NCBI RefSeq assembly: GCF_000473045.1 | Contig: NZ_AXAY01000010.1 | Coordinates: forward strand, 248,001 to 312,000 | Length of the DNA: 64,000 bases | Direction: 5' to 3' | Source: Bradyrhizobium sp. WSM3983 | GTDB taxonomy: Bacteria > Pseudomonadota > Alphaproteobacteria > Rhizobiales > Xanthobacteraceae | In this document: piece by piece, positions 1 to 7,386 of the stretch | Layout: every line of letters starts with the position of its first letter | Position numbering within the stretch: the stretch's first letter is position 1 | The notes under the pieces: generated by a model | Seen by the model: only the letters and a program-made list of their open reading frames with translations | What the model was told of the DNA's origin: nothing | Databases searched by the model: none | Translations under genes and position numbers: made by a program

Positions 1-1
1 C

Positions 2-667
2 GAGATCGTCGCCGCTGCGCAAAAGGCCGGCGTCACGCTGATGGTCGGCCACGTCGAGCGCTTCAATCCGGCGGTCGCCGCCGTCAAGCAGGCCATTGCG
101 GGCGAGGACATTCTCTCGATCGCGATCACGCGCGTCGGTCCGTTCCCGCCGCGCATGTCCAATGTCGGCGTCGTCATTGATCTGGCCGTGCACGACATCG
201 ATCTGATCCGCTGGTTCACCGAATCCGACATCGTCGAGGTGCAACCGCAGCTGTCGAGCGCGGTCGCCGAGCGCGAGGACATCGCGCTTCTGCAGTTCCG
301 TACCGCCAACGGCGTGCTCGCGCACATCAACACCAACTGGCTGACGCCGTTCAAGGCGCGCAGCGTCACGGTTGCGACCCGCGGCAAATATGTGATGGGT
401 GATCTGCTGACGCGCCAGGTCACCGAATGCTTCGGTTTCAAGCCTGATGGCAGCTACTCGATGCGGCATCTGCCGGTCGGCCATGACGAGCCGCTCCGCG
501 CCGAGCTGATCGCCTTCCTCAAGGCCGTGCGTAACGGCGAGACGCCGGCGGTCACCGGCGACGAGGGCGTCGCCAGCCTCGAGATCGCGACGCAGTGCCT
601 CGAGACGCCGTCGCGGCCCGCAGCCACGTCGCCCGCCCGCAAGGGCCCGCGCCGCGTCGCCGGCTAA
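2..667 (+). CDS. Gfo/Idh/MocA-family sugar-nucleotide oxidoreductase, 3' part only
   Basis: The reading frame is already open at the window edge, so the NAD-binding Rossmann half lies outside. What remains is the end of the Rossmann fold and the C-terminal substrate domain: GHVERFNPA near the start and a VIDLAVHDIDLI segment carrying the usual family His and Asp. The next gene is a DegT/DnrJ aminotransferase 46 bases on, the same pairing as GnnA/GnnB (UDP-GlcNAc 3-oxidation then 3-amination for 2,3-diaminoglucose lipid A) and as WbpB/WbpE. A GnnA-like role is inferred because Bradyrhizobium lipid A contains diaminoglucose; the sequence alone does not choose between these pathways. The last 20 or so residues are Pro/Arg-rich and probably disordered. 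Confidence 0.85.
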   Translation, partial: EIVAAAQKAGVTLMVGHVERFNPAVAAVKQAIAGEDILSIAITRVGPFPPRMSNVGVVIDLAVHDIDLIRWFTESDIVEVQPQLSSAVAEREDIALLQFRTANGVLAHINTNWLTPFKARSVTVATRGKYVMGDLLTRQVTECFGFKPDGSYSMRHLPVGHDEPLRAELIAFLKAVRNGETPAVTGDEGVASLEIATQCLETPSRPAATSPARKGPRRVAG

Positions 668-713
668 AACCCTTTCCATGTCGACCACGCAAGAAGGCGC
701 CAAGAACCAGGCC

Positions 714-1865
714 ATGAACCAGCATCTGCGTTCCGAACCGATTCCCTTCATCGACGTCGCCTCGCAGCGACAGCGGCTCGGCGCCTCGCTCGATGCCGCG
801 GTCAAGCGTGTTCTCGACCATTGCCAGTTCGTCAATGGTCCTGAGGTTGCTGAGCTCGAAAAGCAGCTTGCGGCCTATTGCGGTGCCAAGCACGTCATCG
901 GCTGCGCCAGCGGCACCGATGCGCTTCTCATGGTGTTGATGGCGAAGAACGTTGGTCCCGGCGATGCCGTGCTGTGTCCGTCCTTCACCTTCATCGCGAC
1001 CGCGTCGCCAGCGGCGCGGATGGGCGCGACGCCGGTCTATGTCGATGTGGATGAAGCGACCTTCAACATGAGCCCGGAGTCGCTCAAGCGCGGCATTGCG
1101 ACCGCGCGCAAGGCTGGCCTGAAGCCTGTCGCGGTCATTCCGGTCGATCTGTTCGGACAACCTGCCGACCACGATGCCATCGCCGAGATCGCGATGGCCG
1201 AAGGCCTGTTCGTGATCGATGACGCAGCGCAAGGTTTTGGCGCAAGCTACAAGGGTCGCAAGCTTGGCACCTTCGGGCTCGCCACCACGACCAGCTTCTT
1301 CCCGGCAAAGCCGCTCGGCTGCTTCGGCGACGGCGGCGCGATCCTCACCGATGACGACGAGCTCGCAGCGACGCTGCGCAGCATCCGCGTGCATGGGCAG
1401 GGCGTCGACAAATACGACAACGTCCGCCTCGGCCTGACCGGCCGGCTCGACACCATGCAGGCCGCGATCCTGATCGAGAAGCTGAAGATCTTTGACGACG
1501 AGATCGCCGCTCGCAACAAGGTCGCCGAGCGCTACGCGCGGGGCCTGTCCAACGTCGTAACCGTGCCGCGGCTGGCGCCGGGCAATACCTCGGTCTGGGC
1601 GCAGTACACGATCCGTCTCCCTGAAGGTACCGACCGCGACGGCTTTGCCGCGGCGCTGAAGGCCCAGGGCGTGCCGACCGCGATCTATTACGGCAAGTCG
1701 ATGCATCAGCAGACCGCCTACAAGCAGTATCCGGTCGCCGGCGGCGGCCTGCCGGGCTGCGAGAGCCTGTCGCAGGACGTCATCAGCCTGCCGATGCACG
1801 CCTATTTGACCGAAGCCGATCAGGAGCGAATCATCGCCGCCGTGCGCGGCGCGCTTTCGGCCTGA
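714..1865 (+). CDS. DegT/DnrJ/EryC1/StrS-family PLP aminotransferase (GnnB/WbpE-like)
   Basis: A sugar-nucleotide aminotransferase of 383 residues, normal for the family. Visible motifs are GCASGTDALLMVL (phosphate-binding turn), VIDDAAQGFGA (Asp for the pyridine nitrogen) and SFFPAKPLGCFGDGGA, whose Lys should form the Schiff base with PLP. The product would be an amino sugar nucleotide made with glutamate as donor. I chose the ATG at 714, which gives the typical N-terminus MNQHLRSEPIPFIDV; an in-frame ATG at 678 is possible but has no better ribosome site. It follows the oxidoreductase closely and precedes murJ, so an envelope role (lipid A or surface polysaccharide) is the natural reading. 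Confidence 0.9.
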   Translation: MNQHLRSEPIPFIDVASQRQRLGASLDAAVKRVLDHCQFVNGPEVAELEKQLAAYCGAKHVIGCASGTDALLMVLMAKNVGPGDAVLCPSFTFIATASPAARMGATPVYVDVDEATFNMSPESLKRGIATARKAGLKPVAVIPVDLFGQPADHDAIAEIAMAEGLFVIDDAAQGFGASYKGRKLGTFGLATTTSFFPAKPLGCFGDGGAILTDDDELAATLRSIRVHGQGVDKYDNVRLGLTGRLDTMQAAILIEKLKIFDDEIAARNKVAERYARGLSNVVTVPRLAPGNTSVWAQYTIRLPEGTDRDGFAAALKAQGVPTAIYYGKSMHQQTAYKQYPVAGGGLPGCESLSQDVISLPMHAYLTEADQERIIAAVRGALSA

Positions 1866-1874
1866 TCTTGCTTC

Positions 1875-1998
1875 ACCTCTCCCGCTTGCGGGAGAGGTCG
1901 TCGCGCGAAACGCGGCGGGTGAGGGCTCTATCCTCTGGGGGAATCTTCGTTGTTGAGACACCCTCTCCCCAGCCCTCCCCCGCAAGCGGGGGAGGGGG
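1875..1998. repeat. Palindromic intergenic repeat, family A, copy 1
   Basis: Two GC-rich palindromes frame the element. The left one (1875-1898) is a 24-base perfect hairpin around CCCGCTTGCGGG, and the right one (1973-1996) is the same motif in a C-rich form around CCCCGCAAGCGGGG. They bracket a spacer containing a GGCGGGTGAGGG segment. The same architecture recurs at 22242-22380 in this window, so it is a dispersed REP-like element, not a gene-specific terminator. It fills most of the gap between the aminotransferase gene and murJ and may form RNA hairpins in the shared transcript. Confidence 0.8.
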
Positions 1999-2056
1999 CG
2001 CACTTCCGTCGCAGCTTGCACCTAGACCTAATCTTGCCATGCTCTAAAACAGACGC

Positions 2057-3583
2057 ATGCTCGGACGCATTTTCACGGTCGGTGGTTACACGCTGCTCTC
2101 GCGGCTGACGGGATTTGCCCGCGACATCATGCTTGCGGCGATCCTTGGCGCCGGCCCCGTGGCCGACGCCTTTTTCGTGGCGCTGCGGCTGCCCAATCAT
2201 TTCCGCGCGATCTTTGCCGAGGGCGCCTTCAACGCCGCCTGGGTGCCGGCCTATGCCCACGTCCATGGTGAGCGCGGGGAGGGGGCAGCACGGCTGTTCG
2301 CCGACCGCATCTTCACGCTGCTGCTGGCCTCGCAGGTCGTGCTGCTGATGGTCGCCTGGCTGTTCATGCCGCAGGCCATGAGCATTTTGGCGCCCGGTTT
2401 CAGCGAGGACGCAGAGCAGCGCAAGCTCGCGATCGAGCTGACCCGGATTACGTTTCCCTATCTGCTGCTGATCACGCTGGTGACGCTCTATGGCGGCATG
2501 CTCAACGTGATGCAGCGCTTTGCCAGCGCCGCCGCCGCGTCGATCTTCCTCAACGTCGCGATGATGATGACGCTGGCGCTCGCCGCCTGGTTTCCGACCG
2601 CGGGTCACGCCGCCGCCTGGGGCGTCTTGATCTCGGGCTTCCTGCAATATTTTTTGCTCGCGGGCGACCTCGCCCGCCATGGCGGCCTGCCGCGCTTTGC
2701 GCCGCCCAAGCTAGACGAAGACGTCCGCGCCTTCTTTAGGGCGCTGGGCCCCGCGACACTGGGCTCGATGGGCACGCAGGTCGCGCTGTTCGCCGACACC
2801 ATCATCGCGACCTTCCTGCCGGCGGGCGCGCTGTCGGCGCTCTATTACGCCGACCGGCTCAATCAATTGCCGATCGGCGTCATCGGCATCGCCATCGGCA
2901 CGGTGCTGCTGCCGGAGATGTCGCGGCGGATCACGGCCAACGACCACGACGGCGCGATGAAGGCGCAACGCCGCGCCTTCGATTTCACGCTGCTGTTCTC
3001 GGTGCCGTTTGTGGCCGCCTTCCTCACTGTGCCCGACGAGATCATGCGCGCGCTGTTCGCGCGCGGCGCGTTCTCCAAGGCCGACGCGGTCGCCGCGGGC
3101 GGCACACTTGCGGCCTACGCCATCGGCCTGATCCCCTTCGTGTTGATCCGCAGCGCGGTCGCAACCTTCTATGCGCGCAAGGACACCGCGACGCCGGTTC
3201 GCGCCTCGCTGTCGGGCATCGCGGTCAATGTCGCCTTGAAGCTTGCCTTGATGGGATCGCTGGCCCAGATCGGCCTGGCGCTGGCAACCGCCGTCGGTGT
3301 CTGGACCAATCTGCTGCTGGTGCTGTTCTTCGCCGTGCGGCGCGGCTTTCTCGTGCTGGACCGCGCCTGGCTGATGTCGCTCGCCAAATTCCTGCTGACC
3401 GGACTGATCCTCGCCGCCGCGTTCTGGCTGATCGCGCGGTTCGCTGGATCGTCGCTGGGCGCGATGCACTTCCGGGACGAAGTGACGTTGGTCCTGCTGG
3501 CCGTCGGCGGCACCATCGTCTATGCGCTGGCGATCCTGGTATTGTTCGGCCGCAGCTGGCTGGTTTCGCTGGTGCGTGGTTAG
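2057..3583 (+). CDS. murJ: Lipid II flippase MurJ (MviN)
   Basis: A 508-residue polytopic membrane protein of the MOP superfamily, the expected length for MurJ, which moves lipid II across the inner membrane for peptidoglycan synthesis. The N-terminus reads VGGYTLLSRLTGFARDIMLA, the family signature, followed by GPVADAFFVALRLPNHFRAI and the typical EGAFNAAWVPAY loop. About 14 hydrophobic segments run to the C-terminus. The ATG at 2057 starts directly at the first conserved residues. It lies on the same strand as the two sugar-nucleotide genes but is separated by a REP-like element, so cotranscription is uncertain. Confidence 0.95.
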   Translation: MLGRIFTVGGYTLLSRLTGFARDIMLAAILGAGPVADAFFVALRLPNHFRAIFAEGAFNAAWVPAYAHVHGERGEGAARLFADRIFTLLLASQVVLLMVAWLFMPQAMSILAPGFSEDAEQRKLAIELTRITFPYLLLITLVTLYGGMLNVMQRFASAAAASIFLNVAMMMTLALAAWFPTAGHAAAWGVLISGFLQYFLLAGDLARHGGLPRFAPPKLDEDVRAFFRALGPATLGSMGTQVALFADTIIATFLPAGALSALYYADRLNQLPIGVIGIAIGTVLLPEMSRRITANDHDGAMKAQRRAFDFTLLFSVPFVAAFLTVPDEIMRALFARGAFSKADAVAAGGTLAAYAIGLIPFVLIRSAVATFYARKDTATPVRASLSGIAVNVALKLALMGSLAQIGLALATAVGVWTNLLLVLFFAVRRGFLVLDRAWLMSLAKFLLTGLILAAAFWLIARFAGSSLGAMHFRDEVTLVLLAVGGTIVYALAILVLFGRSWLVSLVRG

Positions 3584-3748
3584 GCGAGTATCGATAAGTT
3601 CGTCTTGTCCGCCCTACCCGCGAAAAGTGAACCCACGTTAAGCGTGAGTGTACTTCGGTTACGGGCCAAAGAGAGATGGGCGGAACAAGCGCCAAACTCG
3701 CAATGAAGATTGGGCTTCATTGCTTCCGAGAGAAAGTGAGATGGCCTT

Positions 3749-3952
3749 ATGGACGCGAAATCAGCCATAAGATTTAAACTGCACGCAGAGCGGATCATTG
3801 AGGAGTTGTCCTTGGCGCTCACGCTCGCCAAAGAAGCCTCTCCGACAGACGAGTTTCTGAAATTGAGGGCCTCGGTCGGCGATATCATCGCTCGGGTAGG
3901 CACTATGCTTCTGGACAATATCTATAAAGATCATCCCGATCTGATGGCATGA
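3749..3952 (+). CDS. Small hypothetical protein, 67 residues
   Basis: A short, mostly helical, charged protein (starts MDAKSAIRFKLHAERIIEEL) with no signal peptide or membrane segment. A purine-rich stretch, GAGAGAAAGTGAG, lies just upstream of the ATG and can serve as ribosome site. Base composition is less GC-rich than the neighbours. I do not recognise the family. The reading is plausible because the codons are balanced and the only overlapping alternatives are on the opposite strand and look non-coding. Confidence 0.5.
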   Translation: MDAKSAIRFKLHAERIIEELSLALTLAKEASPTDEFLKLRASVGDIIARVGTMLLDNIYKDHPDLMA

Positions 3953-4332
3953 AACGCTGACGTGCTAGCGTCTGCTTTGGGTCTCATCGCAGGCCTCTCA
4001 AAGCAAACGTCCGCATTGGGATGCCCTCGCGTAGGGCGGGATGAATCGTCGCTTCGAACGAGCGAATTCGCCGGAACGAGGGACTCGCCTCCAAGGTGCA
4101 AGTGACTTCCGCACACCCCTTGATTTCGCGTGATTGCCGTGCTATCGACGTCGCCATGATCAAACGCTCGCGCAAAGTCAACTTCTCGCACATGACCCGC
4201 TTCGGTTGGGCCGTGGAAGGAGTCGTGCGCTAGCATTTCGACGACGACATCTTTTCCACCAAGCCCCGCCGGCATCGGATGGGGCCTTTTGTTTGGCCAC
4301 GCTCCCTGCCGGCACAACAGCAGGAGCGTCCG
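3953..4332. other. 380-base stretch without a convincing gene
   Basis: GC content is below that of the flanks. The only plus-strand reading of note is a 25-codon frame (4156-4233, starting MIKRSRKVNFSHM) without a clear ribosome site; I do not call it. A minus-strand frame across the region has no family resemblance. Near 4260-4295 a C-rich/G-rich imperfect inverted repeat followed by TTTTGTTT could be a weak terminator or leader structure before the DUF1127 gene. Confidence 0.4.
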
Positions 4333-4737
4333 ATGCCACCCCAACTGACGAAGATCTCCCCCGGGATTGAGGGCGATGCCGCAAGGCGCGGCCTCACCTT
4401 CTCGATCGTGTCGGCGAAGAATGCAGTCGACCAGGCGTTGGCAGCACGCCTCAAGGCGTCCGCTGCGGCGCTGGACGATGCTTTGCCGGACAAGGATGCT
4501 GCCGGATCAGCGGCCGCATCGACGCGAAGCGTCCTGGGCTTGCTCAGGCGAGTCTGGCTCGCGTTTCAGGAGCGGCGCCAACGCCGGGGCTTGCGCGTCA
4601 ACTTGCAGGAGTTGAGTGACAGGGAGCTGATGGACATCGGCTTGACGCGCGGTGAGATCGACTATCTCACGCCTCAGCGAGCCATCGATACGCTGAGGGA
4701 TAGCACAATCTATCTCTGGAGCCGTCGTGGGATGTAG
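4333..4737 (+). CDS. DUF1127-domain protein with long N-terminal extension
   Basis: The C-terminal third, about residues 70-115, carries the DUF1127 signature: QERRQRRGLRVNLQELSDRE followed by LMDIGLTRGEIDYL. Members of this family are small, Arg-rich alphaproteobacterial proteins linked to stress and RNA or phosphate metabolism in some species. Most are 45-80 residues, so this 134-residue form has an unusual N-terminal half that I do not recognise. The ATG at 4333 is preceded by GGAGCGTCCG, a good ribosome site; an upstream in-frame ATG at 4279 lacks one. A second, short DUF1127 protein lies at 63621-63857. Confidence 0.8.
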   Translation: MPPQLTKISPGIEGDAARRGLTFSIVSAKNAVDQALAARLKASAAALDDALPDKDAAGSAAASTRSVLGLLRRVWLAFQERRQRRGLRVNLQELSDRELMDIGLTRGEIDYLTPQRAIDTLRDSTIYLWSRRGM

Positions 4738-4832
4738 TGGACTCACCGCCACAGGCGGACATGCATTTTGAGAGCAAGCGGCGGTTAGCACGGCTGCTTG
4801 TTCTCGCCGTGGTTCGCCGTATGGCCGTAGCA

Positions 4833-5528
4833 TCAAGCCTTGCGTGCGGTGGCGACGTATTGCGCGCCCAAGGGCAACCAGCCGAGCCTGTTCTCAAACG
4901 GCCGCAGCCGGGCGAGAGCGCGAGGGAAAAACAGATTGTACCGGATGCGCGATGAAGCCCAGCCGCCGGCTTGCAGCCGCTTGCCCAGATCGCCGGCGAA
5001 AATCAGCCTGGCGTTCTCGTCGAACGGACAGGTGTTCACCGCACGCACGGTGAGCGGATTCAGCGGATTGTGCTCGAAGATGGCAATCAGGCCGCCCGGC
5101 CGCGTGATCCGATGCAGTTCCTGCAACCACGACAGGTGCTCGCCGTGCGGGATGTGGTGGAACACGCAGGCTGAAAACACCACGTCGAAGCTGTCGTCCT
5201 CGACCGGAATCCGGTTGTTCTCGATCAGTACGCAGTTGCCGGCTTCGGGGTACCGCTGCCGGCCCAATGCGAGGCTGCGTTCGCTGACATCGGACGAGGT
5301 CAGTGCCGTCTCGGGAAAATAGTGGTGGAAATACGGAATCGAATTGCCGATGCCGGAACCGAAATCGCAGATCCGCTTCACGCCGATGCCGGCGCGATCG
5401 ACGATCTCCCGGAGCGCCCTGACCTTGTATTCGGCGAAATATTCCGGGCCCTCGCCGGTCAGCGCGATGTTCTCGCGATGCTGGTCCTCATAGGCGTCGG
5501 CGAAGCGATCGAACTCGGCCTTGTCCAT
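4833..5528 (-). CDS. Class I SAM-dependent methyltransferase
   Basis: A 231-residue soluble methyltransferase. Motif I is CDFGSGIGNSIPYF near residue 57, the acidic loop TSSDVSERSL binds the SAM ribose, and DVVFSACVFHHIP matches motif IV/post-IV of the Methyltransf_11 type. The substrate is not visible. It stands divergent from a GT2 gene and is followed on the other strand by a second methyltransferase and a GT-C-like protein, suggesting a role in modifying a lipid-linked sugar, but this is context only. The C-terminus is short and basic. Confidence 0.85.
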   Translation of the reverse strand: MDKAEFDRFADAYEDQHRENIALTGEGPEYFAEYKVRALREIVDRAGIGVKRICDFGSGIGNSIPYFHHYFPETALTSSDVSERSLALGRQRYPEAGNCVLIENNRIPVEDDSFDVVFSACVFHHIPHGEHLSWLQELHRITRPGGLIAIFEHNPLNPLTVRAVNTCPFDENARLIFAGDLGKRLQAGGWASSRIRYNLFFPRALARLRPFENRLGWLPLGAQYVATARKA

Positions 5529-5731
5529 ACGGCGATCCAGCTATCCGGCGTTTGATGAGATATCGGTGTTTGCCCGCCCGAATCATGCATCAAGGGGTCT
5601 AAAAATTGATGAACAATTAACCGGACTTCGTTGAATATCGGCGGCAGGAATCTGACCGATCCAACCCTCCAACCCTCTAACCGGCTGGCTGATAGATGGA
5701 CCTTCAGGACGAGATGCCGCGCCCTGGAAAG

Positions 5732-6772
5732 ATGTTTCTGTCGATCGTTGTGCCCTGCTACAACGAGGAGGAGGGCTTGCGCGAATTCCATCGCCAGATG
5801 GTGTCGGCGGCGCGCGCGCTGTGCGGGGCAAAGTTCGAGCTGATTCTGGTCGATGACGGCTCGACCGACAACACCTGGAAGATCATCAACGAGCTTCTGG
5901 CGGAGGACCGCAACGTCGTCGCGGTCCGGCTCGCGCGCAATCATGGCCACCAACTCGCGCTCACCGCCGGACTTTCGACCGTGCGCGGCGATCTCGTGCT
6001 TGTCATCGATGCAGACTTGCAGGACCCGCCGGAACTCCTGACGCCGATGTACGAGATGATGGTCCGCGAGGGCGCCGACGTCGTTTACGGCATGCGGCGA
6101 AGCCGCGCCGGCGAAACCCGCTTCAAGAAGCAATCGGCGGAAGCGTTCTACCGCCTGCTCGCCAAAGTCACCCGCGTCCAGATTCCCGTCGACACAGGCG
6201 ATTTCCGCCTGATGAGCCGGCGGATCTCCGACCAGCTCGTGCAGATGCCGGAGCATGACCGCTTCATCCGCGGCATGGTGGCATGGCTCGGTTACAAGCA
6301 GGTCGCCTACGAATACGACCGCCATCCGCGCTTCGCCGGCACCACCAAATATCCGCTGATGAAGATGATCGGTTTTGCTGCCGACGCGCTGATCAGCTTC
6401 TCGATGGTGCCGTTGCGGATCGCGACCTATGTCGGCGCGCTGTTGACGACCCTGCTGACCTTTGTAGGCATCGCCGCGGTGATAGGCTGGGTGTTCTCCG
6501 GCACCGTGCCCGGCTGGACCAGCTTGACGCTCCTGGTCGTCATGATCTCCTCCGTACAGCTCCTCGTGCTCGGACTGATGGGCGAATATATCGGCCGCAT
6601 CTACATCCAGTCGAAGAACCGCCCGCTGTTCCTGATCTCGCATATCCACCGCCGCGGCAGGTTGCCGCACAGTGCAGAACCGGCAAGCGATCTGGAGCGG
6701 GCGCCGTTCAGGACGTTGCTCGCGCAATCCGGACCGGAGGCGCGCGGCCAGGTTCACGACGAGGTGCCCTGA
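5732..6772 (+). CDS. Polyprenyl-phosphate glycosyltransferase, GT2 (GtrB/DPM1-like)
   Basis: The N-terminal GT-A domain begins FLSIVVPCYNEEEG, followed by ILVDDGSTDNTW and a VIDADLQDPPE loop with the catalytic metal-binding Asp residues. VDTGDFRLMSR is the typical GtrB/ArnC-type motif. Two C-terminal membrane helices (about residues 220-295) anchor it, as in enzymes that load a sugar onto polyprenyl phosphate. I favour the ATG at 5732, preceded by GGAAAG; an in-frame ATG at 5696 adds 12 residues. Its stop overlaps the start of the next methyltransferase in an ATGA arrangement, so the two are translationally coupled. Confidence 0.9.
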   Translation: MFLSIVVPCYNEEEGLREFHRQMVSAARALCGAKFELILVDDGSTDNTWKIINELLAEDRNVVAVRLARNHGHQLALTAGLSTVRGDLVLVIDADLQDPPELLTPMYEMMVREGADVVYGMRRSRAGETRFKKQSAEAFYRLLAKVTRVQIPVDTGDFRLMSRRISDQLVQMPEHDRFIRGMVAWLGYKQVAYEYDRHPRFAGTTKYPLMKMIGFAADALISFSMVPLRIATYVGALLTTLLTFVGIAAVIGWVFSGTVPGWTSLTLLVVMISSVQLLVLGLMGEYIGRIYIQSKNRPLFLISHIHRRGRLPHSAEPASDLERAPFRTLLAQSGPEARGQVHDEVP

Positions 6773-7371
6773 TGAAGGCGATCCTCAACCATCCCGTGCT
6801 CTATCAGGCCTACCAGAACGCCGGTGGCTTTTTCGGCGCGCGGGTCAAGGCGATCGCGGATTATCTCACGCTGCGGCCGGGCATGCGGGTGATCGATATC
6901 GGCTGCGGGCCCGGCTACATCCTGCGCCATCTGCCCGATGGAATCGACTATACCGGCTTCGACATCGACCCGGCCTATATCGCACATGCGCAGCGCGCGT
7001 TCGGCCATCTCGGCACCTTTCATTGCCGTCATTTTGACGCCGCTGCCGCGCGGGAATTTGCCGGCGCCGACGTCGTCATGATGAACGGCGTGCTGCATCA
7101 CATCGCCGATGCGGATTTGCAAACCACGCTGGCCGATGTCAGGGACGTGCTCAAGGCGGACGGCGTGCTGTTCACGCTCGACGGCTGTTACCGCGAGGGG
7201 CAGTCGCGCATCGCAAGATGGCTGCTCGACAACGACCGCGGCGAATTCGTTAGGGATCACGACGGCTACGATCAGGTGCTGCGCGGCGCGTTCGGCAAGG
7301 TGAATCTCGCGATTCGCGACGATTATTCGCGGGTGCCCTACACGTTCATCATCGGCGTCTCGCAGAAATAG
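6772..7371 (+). CDS. SAM-dependent methyltransferase coupled to the GT2 gene
   Basis: A 199-residue class I methyltransferase with motif I VIDIGCGPGYILRHL, acidic loop FDIDPAYIAHA and VVMMNGVLHHIAD. The start codon overlaps the stop of the upstream glycosyltransferase by one base (ATGA), which fixes the start at 6772. Cotranslation with a GtrB-like enzyme suggests a small-molecule or lipid-sugar substrate. A hydrophobic N-terminal tract is absent, so it is likely cytosolic. Substrate is unknown. Confidence 0.88.
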   Translation: MKAILNHPVLYQAYQNAGGFFGARVKAIADYLTLRPGMRVIDIGCGPGYILRHLPDGIDYTGFDIDPAYIAHAQRAFGHLGTFHCRHFDAAAAREFAGADVVMMNGVLHHIADADLQTTLADVRDVLKADGVLFTLDGCYREGQSRIARWLLDNDRGEFVRDHDGYDQVLRGAFGKVNLAIRDDYSRVPYTFIIGVSQK

Positions 7372-7386
7372 CGCCGGCCGGAAAGA

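Noticed and set aside
4156..4233. 25-codon peptide frame before the DUF1127 gene
   Set aside because: Too short to support without a ribosome site or conservation data.
3931..4344. 137-codon minus-strand frame
   Set aside because: No family resemblance, no ribosome site, and mixed codon usage.
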